From Candidatus Sumerlaeaceae bacterium (GTDB taxonomy: Bacteria; Sumerlaeota; Sumerlaeia; Sumerlaeales; Sumerlaeaceae), in contig JAIBAT010000142.1 of NCBI GenBank assembly GCA_019695055.1, positions 1 through 36,117 of the forward strand: 36,117 nt of DNA, written 5' to 3'. The notes under the pieces are model-generated. The model saw nothing but the letters and a program-made list of their open reading frames with translations, made no database searches and was not told the origin of the DNA. Below, one piece after another: positions 16,510 through 23,864 of this stretch. The position numbers were made by a program, and so were the translations under genes. How positions within the stretch are numbered: the first letter of the stretch is position 1; each line of letters starts with the position of its first letter.

Positions 16510-17742
16510 TTAGCGTATCAAAACCCAGTGGGTAATAACGCCCCCCATTGCACCCCCCAAAACGAGCCAGGCTGAGTTGACTTTGAATCGAAGGAGAAGA
16601 AACGCACTGCTGACGGCGAAAAGTGTCGTTGTTCGGTCCACTACGGCGGCACGTGCTAGGTGCCAAGTCACGACAAACATCAGGGAAAGGGATGCAAGGT
16701 TCAGGCCATCAAGCAGCCGGCTGGCGACGGATGATCTGCGCAAATGCGGAATGATTGGGGCGCTCACTGCCACAAAGAAAAATGCAGGCAGAAAGATCCC
16801 AACTGTTGCGACAATTGCTCCGCCCGGGCCCGCGAGGAGGTATCCGATAAAGGTGGCCGTGGTGAAAACGGGACCGGGGGTGATTTGCCCGACGGCGACT
16901 GCGTCCAAAAGCTGTGTCTCAGAAAGCCACCCCAGTCTTTCAACCAGGTCCGCGCGAAGAAACGCCAGGAGGACGTAACCGCTGCCGAAAAGAATGGAGC
17001 CGATCTTTAGGAAGATGAAAAAAATTGGCCACAGGGCTGCCTTCGTAACGGCAGTTACCGCCAGCGCCGCACCGCTCGCCGTCGCCGCCACCGATGAAGG
17101 AATCGAGCTCGAAGTCGTCGGCAACAGGAGCACGGGCAATCCGCCGGAAAGCGATTTATATCTCGTAATCGCCCATTCTCCGGCCGCCACGACCACCGCT
17201 GCTCCAAACAGTATCAACATTTCATTTACGCCCATCAATCCGAAACCGACGGCAATCACGCCAACGCTGGCGAGGAATTTGGATTTGATGGCCACCCGCC
17301 CAAGCCCCCACAATGCCTGAATCACAACCGCGATGACCACAGGTTTGACTCCATAGAGAAGGCCCTCCGCTACCGGTAGTTGGCCGAAGTGTGTGTAGGC
17401 CCATGCAAGGGACGTTACTATGATGGTCGCCGGCACGATGAAGCAGATGCCTGCTACGGCCAATCCGCGAAGCCCGGCGCGCTGGTAGCCAATGTGAATG
17501 GCCATTTCGGTCGAGTTTGGCCCCGGGATGAGATTCGTGGCGCCCAGCATGTCGAGAAATTCCGCATGGGATAGCCATCCCCGTCGCCTAACCACTTCTT
17601 CCTCGATCATGGCAATATGTGCCGCCGGCCCACCGAAGGCAACTGTCCCCAGCTTGAGGAACAGGACCGCCAGTTCGGAAAGTGAACCTCGCCCGGCGAA
17701 AGGGGGAGACGCGGGATCTTGGGTCTTGAGTCCCGAGGTCAC
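16510..17742 (-). CDS. chrA: ChrA-type chromate transporter, two-domain form (410 aa)
   Basis: A CHR-superfamily inner-membrane transporter. Known members export chromate. Both homologous halves are present. The first has FGGPAAHIAMIEEEVVRRRGWLS and IPGPNSTEMAIHIGY. The second has FGSGYVLLAFLRADLVERLGWLS and TPGPVFTTATFIGY. This makes it a long-chain (LCHR) protein with about ten membrane helices. I place the start at GTG 17742, whose GTGA overlaps the doxX stop; the frame is open to 17787 but that part lies inside doxX. It is last in the hemerythrin-doxX-chrA operon. Chromate specificity is by family only, and other oxyanions are possible. Confidence 0.92.
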   Translation of the reverse strand: MTSGLKTQDPASPPFAGRGSLSELAVLFLKLGTVAFGGPAAHIAMIEEEVVRRRGWLSHAEFLDMLGATNLIPGPNSTEMAIHIGYQRAGLRGLAVAGICFIVPATIIVTSLAWAYTHFGQLPVAEGLLYGVKPVVIAVVIQALWGLGRVAIKSKFLASVGVIAVGFGLMGVNEMLILFGAAVVVAAGEWAITRYKSLSGGLPVLLLPTTSSSIPSSVAATASGAALAVTAVTKAALWPIFFIFLKIGSILFGSGYVLLAFLRADLVERLGWLSETQLLDAVAVGQITPGPVFTTATFIGYLLAGPGGAIVATVGIFLPAFFFVAVSAPIIPHLRRSSVASRLLDGLNLASLSLMFVVTWHLARAAVVDRTTTLFAVSSAFLLLRFKVNSAWLVLGGAMGGVITHWVLIR

Positions 17743-18227
17743 CCCGGGGGACCCCCTTTGTTGACAAGCCAGACGTCTGCCGACCAACGTCCTGCGCCGG
17801 CTATCAACAAGAAAAGCAGCCCCAGGAACATGGAAAAATCTGTCCGCGCTTCATGCAGCATGCTCCAGACGCCATACTGCGCAAGTTTCGGAAGTGAAAA
17901 TTGCCAGTACCCGTGTCCGAGCAAGATCGGCACTTTCGTAGAGAGAATGGCAACGCTGATGTTGATTAATAACGCGATCGAGGCTGGCCGGGTTAATAGT
18001 CCAACCAGAACAAGTGTACCGCAGATGATTTCCACATAACCAACAAACGGACCGGTAAACTGTGGGAATGGTATCCCGATTTTCGCAAACCGGCCAGCCC
18101 CGAGTTCAGATGGGAAAAGCAGTTTCTGTATTCCCTCAGTCAGGAACACACCGCCAACGGCAAGGCGAATAAGAATTGTCGCCGTTGGCGCGTCGCTTCG
18201 AAGGATTGCTGCTGTGAGCTTTCTCAT
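17739..18227 (-). CDS. DoxX-family membrane protein (162 aa)
   Basis: A four-helix membrane protein of the DoxX/DoxD group. Visible marks are LIRLAVGGVFLTEGIQKLLFP in helix 1, PFVGYVEIICGTLVLVGLLTR in helix 2, and later hydrophobic segments near 85-100 and 130-150. Members are linked to redox and thiosulfate or thiol-stress functions in some organisms, but no reaction can be assigned here. Its ATG overlaps the TGA of the hemerythrin-like gene as ATGA, and its stop overlaps the chrA start as GTGA. The three products are therefore probably made in fixed ratio. Confidence 0.9.
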   Translation of the reverse strand: MRKLTAAILRSDAPTATILIRLAVGGVFLTEGIQKLLFPSELGAGRFAKIGIPFPQFTGPFVGYVEIICGTLVLVGLLTRPASIALLINISVAILSTKVPILLGHGYWQFSLPKLAQYGVWSMLHEARTDFSMFLGLLFLLIAGAGRWSADVWLVNKGGPPG

Positions 18228-18982
18228 GGCTTTGGCGTGAACTGCGCGAGATCATAAATGCCAAGTTTGCGTTCCAAGCCCGCAACCCGATCAACCATCT
18301 TCTCGAAACCATCCTCCCCGAAAAGCTGATGTTCCTTGTCTTCGAAATCTTCGCCAAGGGCGGCGTATTCGTGCGGACTGACGATGGATTTGAACGCGGG
18401 AAAGAGGATCGTGTCTTCACGAGCTTCATGTGGACGGTACATACGGTTAAATGCGCGAAGATGGCTTTGAAGTTGCAGTTTTGCGGATTCATCCTTCATC
18501 GCTGTTTGCTTGGCTGAGGCAATGATCTGATCAGTCAGGGTGCGCCCGGCACGATGTTGTGCGAGTAACACTTCAACCAATTCCACTTCCTTGCCCGCTT
18601 TGCGCAAACGCGGGAAAAGGAAGTCCTCTTCCAGCTTCTCATGGTAATCTTCGATGAAGTGACGGATGATTCCTGCGGAATCTGCAACGACATCAAGTGG
18701 CAAATCCGGGTTTGCCTTCCCAAGTCGTGTGATGGATTCATCATAGATGAGGAGTATGCGGTTCAAGACTCCGTGTTCGCGCATCAAATCTTCAGCGGGG
18801 GCGACTTCTTCGCCGGGCTCCTCCTCCTGTTTACCGGGTTTCTTTGCCTCCTTTTTGGCGGCCCATGTTGCCGGGCCATTCACGAGCATTAATCCCGCAG
18901 CCCCCGCAAGCGCGCTGCCCAGGAACTTGCGCCGGTCCTGACTGATCTTCGAGGGATTATCCATCTTCGCTACATTTGGCAT
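18224..18982 (-). CDS. Tat-exported hemerythrin-like (HHE) protein (252 aa)
   Basis: The N-terminus has a twin-arginine signal: QDRRKFLGSALAGAAG (about 15-30), hydrophobic core, and a cleavage-like AAKK site. A Lys/Glu/Pro spacer follows, then a hemerythrin-type four-helix bundle. Candidate iron ligands are His in MREHGVLN, IRHFIEDYHEKLEEDFLFP, AQHRAGR and RPHEAREDTILFP. Tat export fits a protein that folds with its di-iron site before export, so it would bind O2, NO or iron outside the cytoplasm. AAGGAG lies 6 bases before the ATG at 18982, fixing the start. First gene of the operon with doxX and chrA. Confidence 0.9.
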   Translation of the reverse strand: MPNVAKMDNPSKISQDRRKFLGSALAGAAGLMLVNGPATWAAKKEAKKPGKQEEEPGEEVAPAEDLMREHGVLNRILLIYDESITRLGKANPDLPLDVVADSAGIIRHFIEDYHEKLEEDFLFPRLRKAGKEVELVEVLLAQHRAGRTLTDQIIASAKQTAMKDESAKLQLQSHLRAFNRMYRPHEAREDTILFPAFKSIVSPHEYAALGEDFEDKEHQLFGEDGFEKMVDRVAGLERKLGIYDLAQFTPKP

Positions 18983-19052
18983 TTTGGCTCCTTTTCTTCC
19001 CGTAATTTACACACCTTTCGGATCCGCTCCCGATTTCAACCTCGCTGACGCC

Positions 19053-19068
19053 GGAAGTTATGACTTCC
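19053..19068. promoter_or_regulatory. Perfect palindrome between padR and the hemerythrin gene
   Basis: GGAAGT-TATG-ACTTCC is a perfect 6-bp inverted repeat with a 4-base centre, 70 bases before the hemerythrin start and just after the padR stop. It could be an operator for the PadR protein or a weak hairpin. It does not resemble the best-known PadR site (ATGT/ACAT half-sites). Confidence 0.35.
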
Positions 19069-19075
19069 AGGGCAA

Positions 19076-19435
19076 TCAGCGGGGGTGCTTTCTCTTGGAA
19101 ACTATTACCTTGGTGGTGCGAACACCCGATTCTTTCACCACCTCATGATGCAACTCGCTTATCTGGCGGCGCAACGCCTGGAGAATCTTTTGACCGGCAG
19201 GCGTCAGCCGATAGCACTTGCGGGAGCTTGGCCCCGAACCTCCGACGACACTTCTCAGCCATCCCCGTTGCTCCATGCGTTGGAGGATTGGATAAAGCGT
19301 GCCTGGACTGAGCGAATATCCGTGCTCGCGCAACTCTTCGAGCATCCATTGTCCGTATATGGGTTGCTTGGCCGCATGATGCAAAATATGCACCTTCCAG
19401 AAGCTGAGATAGAATTCGCGCGCCAGTGTCTTCAT
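19076..19435 (-). CDS. PadR-family transcriptional regulator (119 aa)
   Basis: A small winged-helix repressor. The family core is clear: helix-turn-helix with YGQWMLEELREHGYSLSPGTLYPILQRMEQRGWL (quoted in pieces here: YGQWMLEELREHG, then SPGTLYPILQRMEQRGWL), followed by the wing with RKCYRLTPAGQKIL and a C-terminal dimer helix. The tail (VVKESGVRTTKVIVSKRKHPR) is unusually basic. It is directly upstream of, and co-directional with, the hemerythrin-doxX-chrA genes (93-base gap), so it probably controls them and itself. The inducer cannot be read from sequence. Confidence 0.93.
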   Translation of the reverse strand: MKTLAREFYLSFWKVHILHHAAKQPIYGQWMLEELREHGYSLSPGTLYPILQRMEQRGWLRSVVGGSGPSSRKCYRLTPAGQKILQALRRQISELHHEVVKESGVRTTKVIVSKRKHPR

Positions 19436-19455
19436 GGCATTGAATATCGGAAACC

Positions 19456-19473
19456 GTTAACGTTATTCGTAAC
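19456..19473. promoter_or_regulatory. Imperfect inverted repeat upstream of padR
   Basis: GTTAACG (19456-19462) and CGTAAC (19468-19473) form a near-palindrome with one extra base, 21 bases before the padR start in an AT-rich stretch. It is a candidate autoregulatory operator. Confidence 0.3.
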
Positions 19474-19705
19474 TAACATTTCATCTGAATCGTCCTAACC
19501 TTCTTACGAAAACAGATGAGTCACAGGCCATTCTGGGTTTTGGCATTATGAAGGATTGCATTCGGGCGGACAAATGAGCGTGCGGAATGTGTTTACGGAT
19601 GGGTTTGGGCTGGCGGATGAATTGCAGGTTGATTGCCATGCTGGTAGCATTTTGCATGGGCAGGATCCAATATGGCTTCTGGGTAAGACAAAGAGAATTG
19701 TTCGC

Positions 19706-19733
19706 GTTAAAGGCATGTCCCGCAACTTATAAT
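19706..19733 (+). promoter_or_regulatory. Promoter for the S1/P1 nuclease gene
   Basis: A perfect -10 TATAAT (19728-19733) is preceded by a weak -35 GTTAAA (19706-19711) at 16 bases. Transcription would begin near 19740, giving a leader of about 65 bases with AGGAG at 19791-19795. This lies downstream of every in-frame ATG, so those ATGs would not be in the mRNA. From 19436 to here I see no other gene. Confidence 0.5.
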
Positions 19734-19805
19734 AGAAAACCGCTCGCGCTTGTTTTGCAACCCCTGCCGCGTATTCCTCGGCCAGGGAAAAGGAGAATTC
19801 TTGTC

Positions 19806-20663
19806 ATAAAGCATTTCTTGGTCTGCGCCTTGATTCTGGCGCTGTTATCCCCGAAATCCCACTGCCTCGCCTACGGCGTGGAAGGCCATAAGATTGTCGC
19901 GTTGGTTGCGGAGAACCACCTGACAAGCGCAACGCGCGCCAAAGTGGGTGAAATCCTTAACGGGTCGACAATGGCCGACGTAAGCTCCTGGGCTGACAGT
20001 TACCGCCAGACCCACCGCGAGACCGCCGGCTGGCACTATATCGACATTGAAATCAGCGATCACAAGATTCTCGCCGGCTCGAAAACCCATGGGACTGTTG
20101 TTGATGCGATTTCCTCCCAGAGCAAGATTCTCGCTGAGGAATCGTCAACTTCTGAAAGCCGCAGAATGGCACTGAAGTTTATCATCCATTTCCTCGGCGA
20201 TGTGTCCCAGCCGCTTCACTGCGCGGACAACTATGACAGCGGCGGAAACAAGGTGAAGGTGGATTTCCTTGGGCGAAATGGAAGCCTGCACCAGGTATGG
20301 GACACGATGCTCCTCCAGAAGATGATGGCAGAAGACCAGGCCTCAAGCGCCACGGGGGATCTACGGAAGCTTGCAAACGCCGTTGATGCGGAGTTCCTGC
20401 CAAACCTGGCGTCGATCCAGGAAGGGAGTGTAAATGACTGGGCTGAGCAATCGTACAAAGTCGCCGCCTTCAACGCTTATAGCTACCTTAAGAATGATAC
20501 GCTTTCCAGCCTTACCGTGACGCTGGATCAGAAATACTACAACGACAATAAGCCTGTACTTCGCCGCATGCTTGCTAGTGGCGGCTACAGGCTGGCGCTC
20601 GTGCTAAATCAAATACTTGACCCAAGCCCGGTCGCCCAGACGATGGTCGCAAAACGCGACTAA
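19806..20663 (+). CDS. Secreted S1/P1-type nuclease with apparent ATA start (285 aa)
   Basis: An exported zinc-dependent nuclease acting on single-stranded nucleic acid. Ligand motifs of the P1 family are present: GH (EGHKIV), VSSWAD, WHYIDI, IIHFLGDVSQPLHCAD and SLHQVWD. From the ATA at 19806 the N-terminus reads MKHFLVCALILALL then SPKSHCLA, an ideal signal peptide, with AGGAG 10 bases upstream. No ATG, GTG or well-placed TTG is in frame near it; TTG 19818 lacks an SD. So either AUA is used or an ATG has mutated or been misread. After cleavage at CLA the mature protein would start with Tyr, whereas P1-type nucleases start with a zinc-binding Trp. Confidence 0.85.
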   Translation: MKHFLVCALILALLSPKSHCLAYGVEGHKIVALVAENHLTSATRAKVGEILNGSTMADVSSWADSYRQTHRETAGWHYIDIEISDHKILAGSKTHGTVVDAISSQSKILAEESSTSESRRMALKFIIHFLGDVSQPLHCADNYDSGGNKVKVDFLGRNGSLHQVWDTMLLQKMMAEDQASSATGDLRKLANAVDAEFLPNLASIQEGSVNDWAEQSYKVAAFNAYSYLKNDTLSSLTVTLDQKYYNDNKPVLRRMLASGGYRLALVLNQILDPSPVAQTMVAKRD

Positions 20664-20818
20664 TTGCAACTTGAAATACGGGGGGGCCAAAAGCTGTTGC
20701 AGTTGACTGTTTAATTAGTTTATTTTACAATAAAAGATTTTAGTTATCGGCGGACGGGATTCAAATCCGTAGAAACCTTAAGCGCCGGCGTCTTTTCTCT
20801 GTTTAAGAAGGACTAAGC

Positions 20819-20868
20819 AGGACCCTCTTGGCGCACCACGAACATTTCATGGGTCCACAAGAGGTCCT
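20819..20868. repeat. Long inverted repeat (hairpin)
   Basis: AGGACCCTCTTG (20819-20830) pairs with CAAGAGGTCCT (20858-20868) with a single bulged C; the interval is 27 bases. No T-run follows. It could be a structured RNA or the trace of a small mobile element. Confidence 0.5.
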
Positions 20869-21321
20869 AAGCGTCCATAAGGGAATAGGCAAACCCATTT
20901 CCCCGTGCTACACCCATCCTCACTTAAATCGCTCGATCTCCATTTCCGTCACCATCGCACGAAACACAGATGGGAGAAATGCAGCCAGATGCATCGGGCA
21001 TTGTTCTTTGACATGACCACCAGGCCAGACATGCAACCCGTAGCTTCCTTAAACCAGAACTATTGTCGAACGGCTTACATCCGTCAAAATCCCGATCGGC
21101 CGCAGACACAACCCCATGTCCCCTCCCAACCCCACACGAGTGCCTTTTGTCCATTTCGCCTCTTTCGCCCCGTTCGCGGGTTTCGCGGGCAGGAATCGGT
21201 GCATTTTTACGCACATTTGGATCGGTTCAAATATGCACTTCGCAGCCTATTTGGATCGATTTATACCCACCTTAAAAACATAAGGAATGTTGATACAATT
21301 AGACTTGCACAAAAACACATA

Positions 21322-21345
21322 CCCCCCCTCCCTCCCCCTCCCCCC
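21322..21345 (-). other. G-quadruplex motif with single-A loops
   Basis: The plus strand reads C7-T-C3-T-C5-T-C6, so the minus strand has four G-runs (6, 5, 3, 7) separated by single A residues. This is a near-ideal parallel G-quadruplex pattern. It lies about 390 bases upstream of the ppiD-like gene, on its template strand if transcription starts earlier. Confidence 0.6.
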
Positions 21346-21732
21346 ATCTTGGGAGATCGGGTCGGGAATTCCGGGCTTCTGGAGGAGACCGGAACCCATG
21401 CCAGCAATCCTGTCAGAGAACCCACCGGCACGAGAAATCCGGAAACGGAAGACGCCACGAACCCCGTCCGCAGGCCAGCCACCACCAGCGACCATCGCAC
21501 GGTTTGCACCGTCAAGACATGCTCCGGCGTCGCCGGATGCGCCGCCGGGTTGCCTTGTTTTTGTTGACACCCTTTTCCGCGCTCACGGACATTCCTGCGT
21601 TTGTGAACAATTCCGGCGTGGGGATTGTGGGTGTTTCGTGCCGACGACGGTCCCCAAGGGGGCCCGACTGGGCTGCTTGCCCCGTCATTCACCGTTCGCC
21701 ATCAACCGTTTAGAAATGGGAGTTTAACCTCG

Positions 21733-23745
21733 ATGCTGAGACAGCTTCGGTCGCCCAAGCTGAAGACGATTCTATTTATCGGCCTTTGCTTCATTATCAT
21801 CCCTTCATTTGCCGTGTTCTACGGGTGGAATTCCGGGCAGGGTAGCCAGCGGGCCATGGGTCAGGGCGAGGCCGCCGCAACCATCAAGCTCCCCAGCGGC
21901 AAGAGCGAGGTTCACCAGGAAGACCTGCGCCGCGCCCGCAACTATCTGCGCTCGGAGTACGCCTCCTACGCGGGCGTCACCGGCAAAAAGATGGATCGCT
22001 CGACCGCCGACGGGCTCTCCGACTCCGCAGCCGTCATGGATTACGCCATCAACCTGAAAATTCTCGAGGATTTTGCCAGGCAGCAGGGCATCGTCGTCAG
22101 CGAGGACGAAGTCCTTCGCAACATCCAGAAGCGCGTTCCCGCCAACATGCGCCAGCAGGCCCTGTCCCAGCTCGAGCGCCAGGGTATGACGCTCGATCAG
22201 CTCACGGCCACCCAGCAGTATGATCTTTTCATCAACCGCATCCGCGAGGTTCTCGCCTCCCGCGTTCGCGTTTCCAACTACGAGGCCTGGCTGTACTACA
22301 ACTCCAAGAATGAGAAGCTGACCGCGGAGAAGGCAGAATTCCCAAATTCGGATTTCCTCCAGAAGGTGGAAGTCTCCGACGCGGATCTCCAGAAATACTT
22401 TGATCAGAACAAGGAAAAGTTCCGCGTTCCCGACAAGGTGGAATACGCCTACATCCTCGTCAACAAGGACGACCTGAAGAACAAGCTCACCGCCTCCGAC
22501 GACGAGATCACCTCCTACCACACCACCCACGGCGCCGAGTTTGAGCAGCCCCGGGCGGCCCGCATCAGCCAGATCCTGATCAAGAAACCGATCCGTGGCA
22601 CGGTGGCGGAGGATCGCATCGCGTCCGAAACGGAAATCGCCAAGTCCCGCGCCGAGGACATTTACCAGCAGTTGGTAAAGGGCGCCGATTTTGCCGTAAC
22701 CGCCAACCGGGTGAACGAGGAAACCTTCTTCCCGCCCCGCGAGGAAGACCAGACCACCACGGCCGGCGACGCCGCCACAACCGGCGGCGGGAACCTGGGC
22801 TTCCTTTCCGAGGTCACTGCAGCCTCCTTCTACGGCGATGAGTACACGTCTGTTGTTTTCAACATGGCGCCCGGCTCGCTTTCGGCCCCCATCGACACGG
22901 ACCGCGGCTTCATTATTGTAAAGCTCAACGCCATGCGTGACAAGTATGTGCAGCCACTGGCAAAGGTCATTGATCGCGTTCGCGACCGTGTCCTTGCCGA
23001 AAAGGTGGAACCCGTCTTCGAACTGACCAAGGCCCGCCTTGCCGCCGATGCCCAAAAGTACACAAGCATCGAGAAGCTGGCGGAAGTGACCAGCGAACCA
23101 CTGAAGGTCACCCCGAAGATCGACAAGAAATCGAAGTTTATCCCCGGAATCGGCCCCGTGGGTGACTTCGAGATCTCCATCGGCGACCTTCAGAAGGGCG
23201 GCCGGAGCGAGGTCCTCACCGACGCGAACCGGCACCTCATCATCGAGATCAAGGAAGAGTACCCGGAGCATCTGCCCACGCTGGATGAAGCGCGGGAAAC
23301 TGTGACGGCTGCCTACAAGGAGTCCCGCGCACGGGAAATGGCCCGGGCCGCGGCGGAAGCCTTGAAGACCAAGGCCACGAACCTGGAAACCCTGAAGACA
23401 GCAGCGGCGGAGGCCGGAACCTCGCTCTCCGTGACGCAGCCCTTCACGCGCGGCGAGGAAGCCATGCAATTGGGAGCGATCGCCAAGTTCAGCGAAATCG
23501 CCGGAACCCTCACCACGGGCAGCATTGTCCTGTCCGCCATTGGCGATGAAAAGGAACCCAGTGGCTACGTTGTCTGGGGAGTAACGGCCAAGGACGGGCC
23601 CTCCAAGGAAGACTTTGCCCGCGCCCTGCCGGAAATCGTCAACGAAATGGCAGCCCGGAAGGTGCAGACGCTTCTGAACGAGTACCTGCGCGACCGGCGC
23701 AAGGAACTGTCGTCAAGCATTGATATTAATCCGCTTTACCGCTGA
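21733..23745 (+). CDS. PpiD/SurA-like periplasmic peptidyl-prolyl isomerase chaperone (670 aa)
   Basis: The start is ATG 21733, with GGAG about 11 bases upstream; the longer open frame upstream has no coding look. One N-terminal membrane helix (about 12-30, TILFIGLCFIIIPSFAVFYG) anchors it, as in PpiD. A SurA_N-like helical region follows (about 60-230). A parvulin/PPIC domain (about 265-395) has ARISQILIKK, GADFAVTANRVNEE, GGNLGFLSE and RGFIIVKL. A second, degenerate helical/PPIC-like region runs to the end. Such proteins aid folding of outer-membrane proteins at the inner membrane, which fits its place upstream of bamA. It carries a Thr/Gly-rich insert near 336-350. Confidence 0.9.
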   Translation: MLRQLRSPKLKTILFIGLCFIIIPSFAVFYGWNSGQGSQRAMGQGEAAATIKLPSGKSEVHQEDLRRARNYLRSEYASYAGVTGKKMDRSTADGLSDSAAVMDYAINLKILEDFARQQGIVVSEDEVLRNIQKRVPANMRQQALSQLERQGMTLDQLTATQQYDLFINRIREVLASRVRVSNYEAWLYYNSKNEKLTAEKAEFPNSDFLQKVEVSDADLQKYFDQNKEKFRVPDKVEYAYILVNKDDLKNKLTASDDEITSYHTTHGAEFEQPRAARISQILIKKPIRGTVAEDRIASETEIAKSRAEDIYQQLVKGADFAVTANRVNEETFFPPREEDQTTTAGDAATTGGGNLGFLSEVTAASFYGDEYTSVVFNMAPGSLSAPIDTDRGFIIVKLNAMRDKYVQPLAKVIDRVRDRVLAEKVEPVFELTKARLAADAQKYTSIEKLAEVTSEPLKVTPKIDKKSKFIPGIGPVGDFEISIGDLQKGGRSEVLTDANRHLIIEIKEEYPEHLPTLDEARETVTAAYKESRAREMARAAAEALKTKATNLETLKTAAAEAGTSLSVTQPFTRGEEAMQLGAIAKFSEIAGTLTTGSIVLSAIGDEKEPSGYVVWGVTAKDGPSKEDFARALPEIVNEMAARKVQTLLNEYLRDRRKELSSSIDINPLYR

Positions 23746-23864
23746 TTTTCGTTGAATCTTGCCAAACTGCCTTCGTAGGCTTTAAGGGTTTGATAATGAC
23801 GAGGTTACGGGCATTTTTTTACCAGCCCCACAGCACTCTGTGATTTGGAGATAAGCGGCTCGAG

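Larger units (their letters stand above)
20664..21732. other. 1069-base gap without a supported gene
   Basis: The gap holds an AT-rich stretch (20709-20746) and the inverted repeat at 20819-20868. It also has a TTTCGCC-rich stretch (21148-21189), a 10-base direct repeat ATTTGGATCG (21215-21224 and 21249-21258), and the G-quadruplex motif at 21322-21345. Frames open here lack convincing composition or known motifs. No RNA gene is recognised. Confidence 0.55.

Noticed and set aside
19587..19805. In-frame upstream extension of the S1/P1 nuclease with several ATGs
   Set aside because: It lies upstream of a perfect -10 box, has no coding look, and would bury the signal peptide 70 residues inside.
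20754..20770. tRNA T-arm-like sequence ACGGGATTCAAATCCGT
   Set aside because: No acceptor, anticodon arm or CCA around it, and the first loop base is A. It could be a tRNA remnant from integration, but there is nothing else to support that.
20905..21567. Plus-strand frame of 220 codons in the long gap
   Set aside because: Composition is patchy (His, Pro, Arg, Thr), it runs through the C-tract as poly-Pro, and has no ribosome-binding site or motif.
21805..23469. Long minus-strand frame opposite the ppiD-like gene
   Set aside because: Shadow of a strongly coding frame with PPIC motifs; composition is atypical and there is no start signal.
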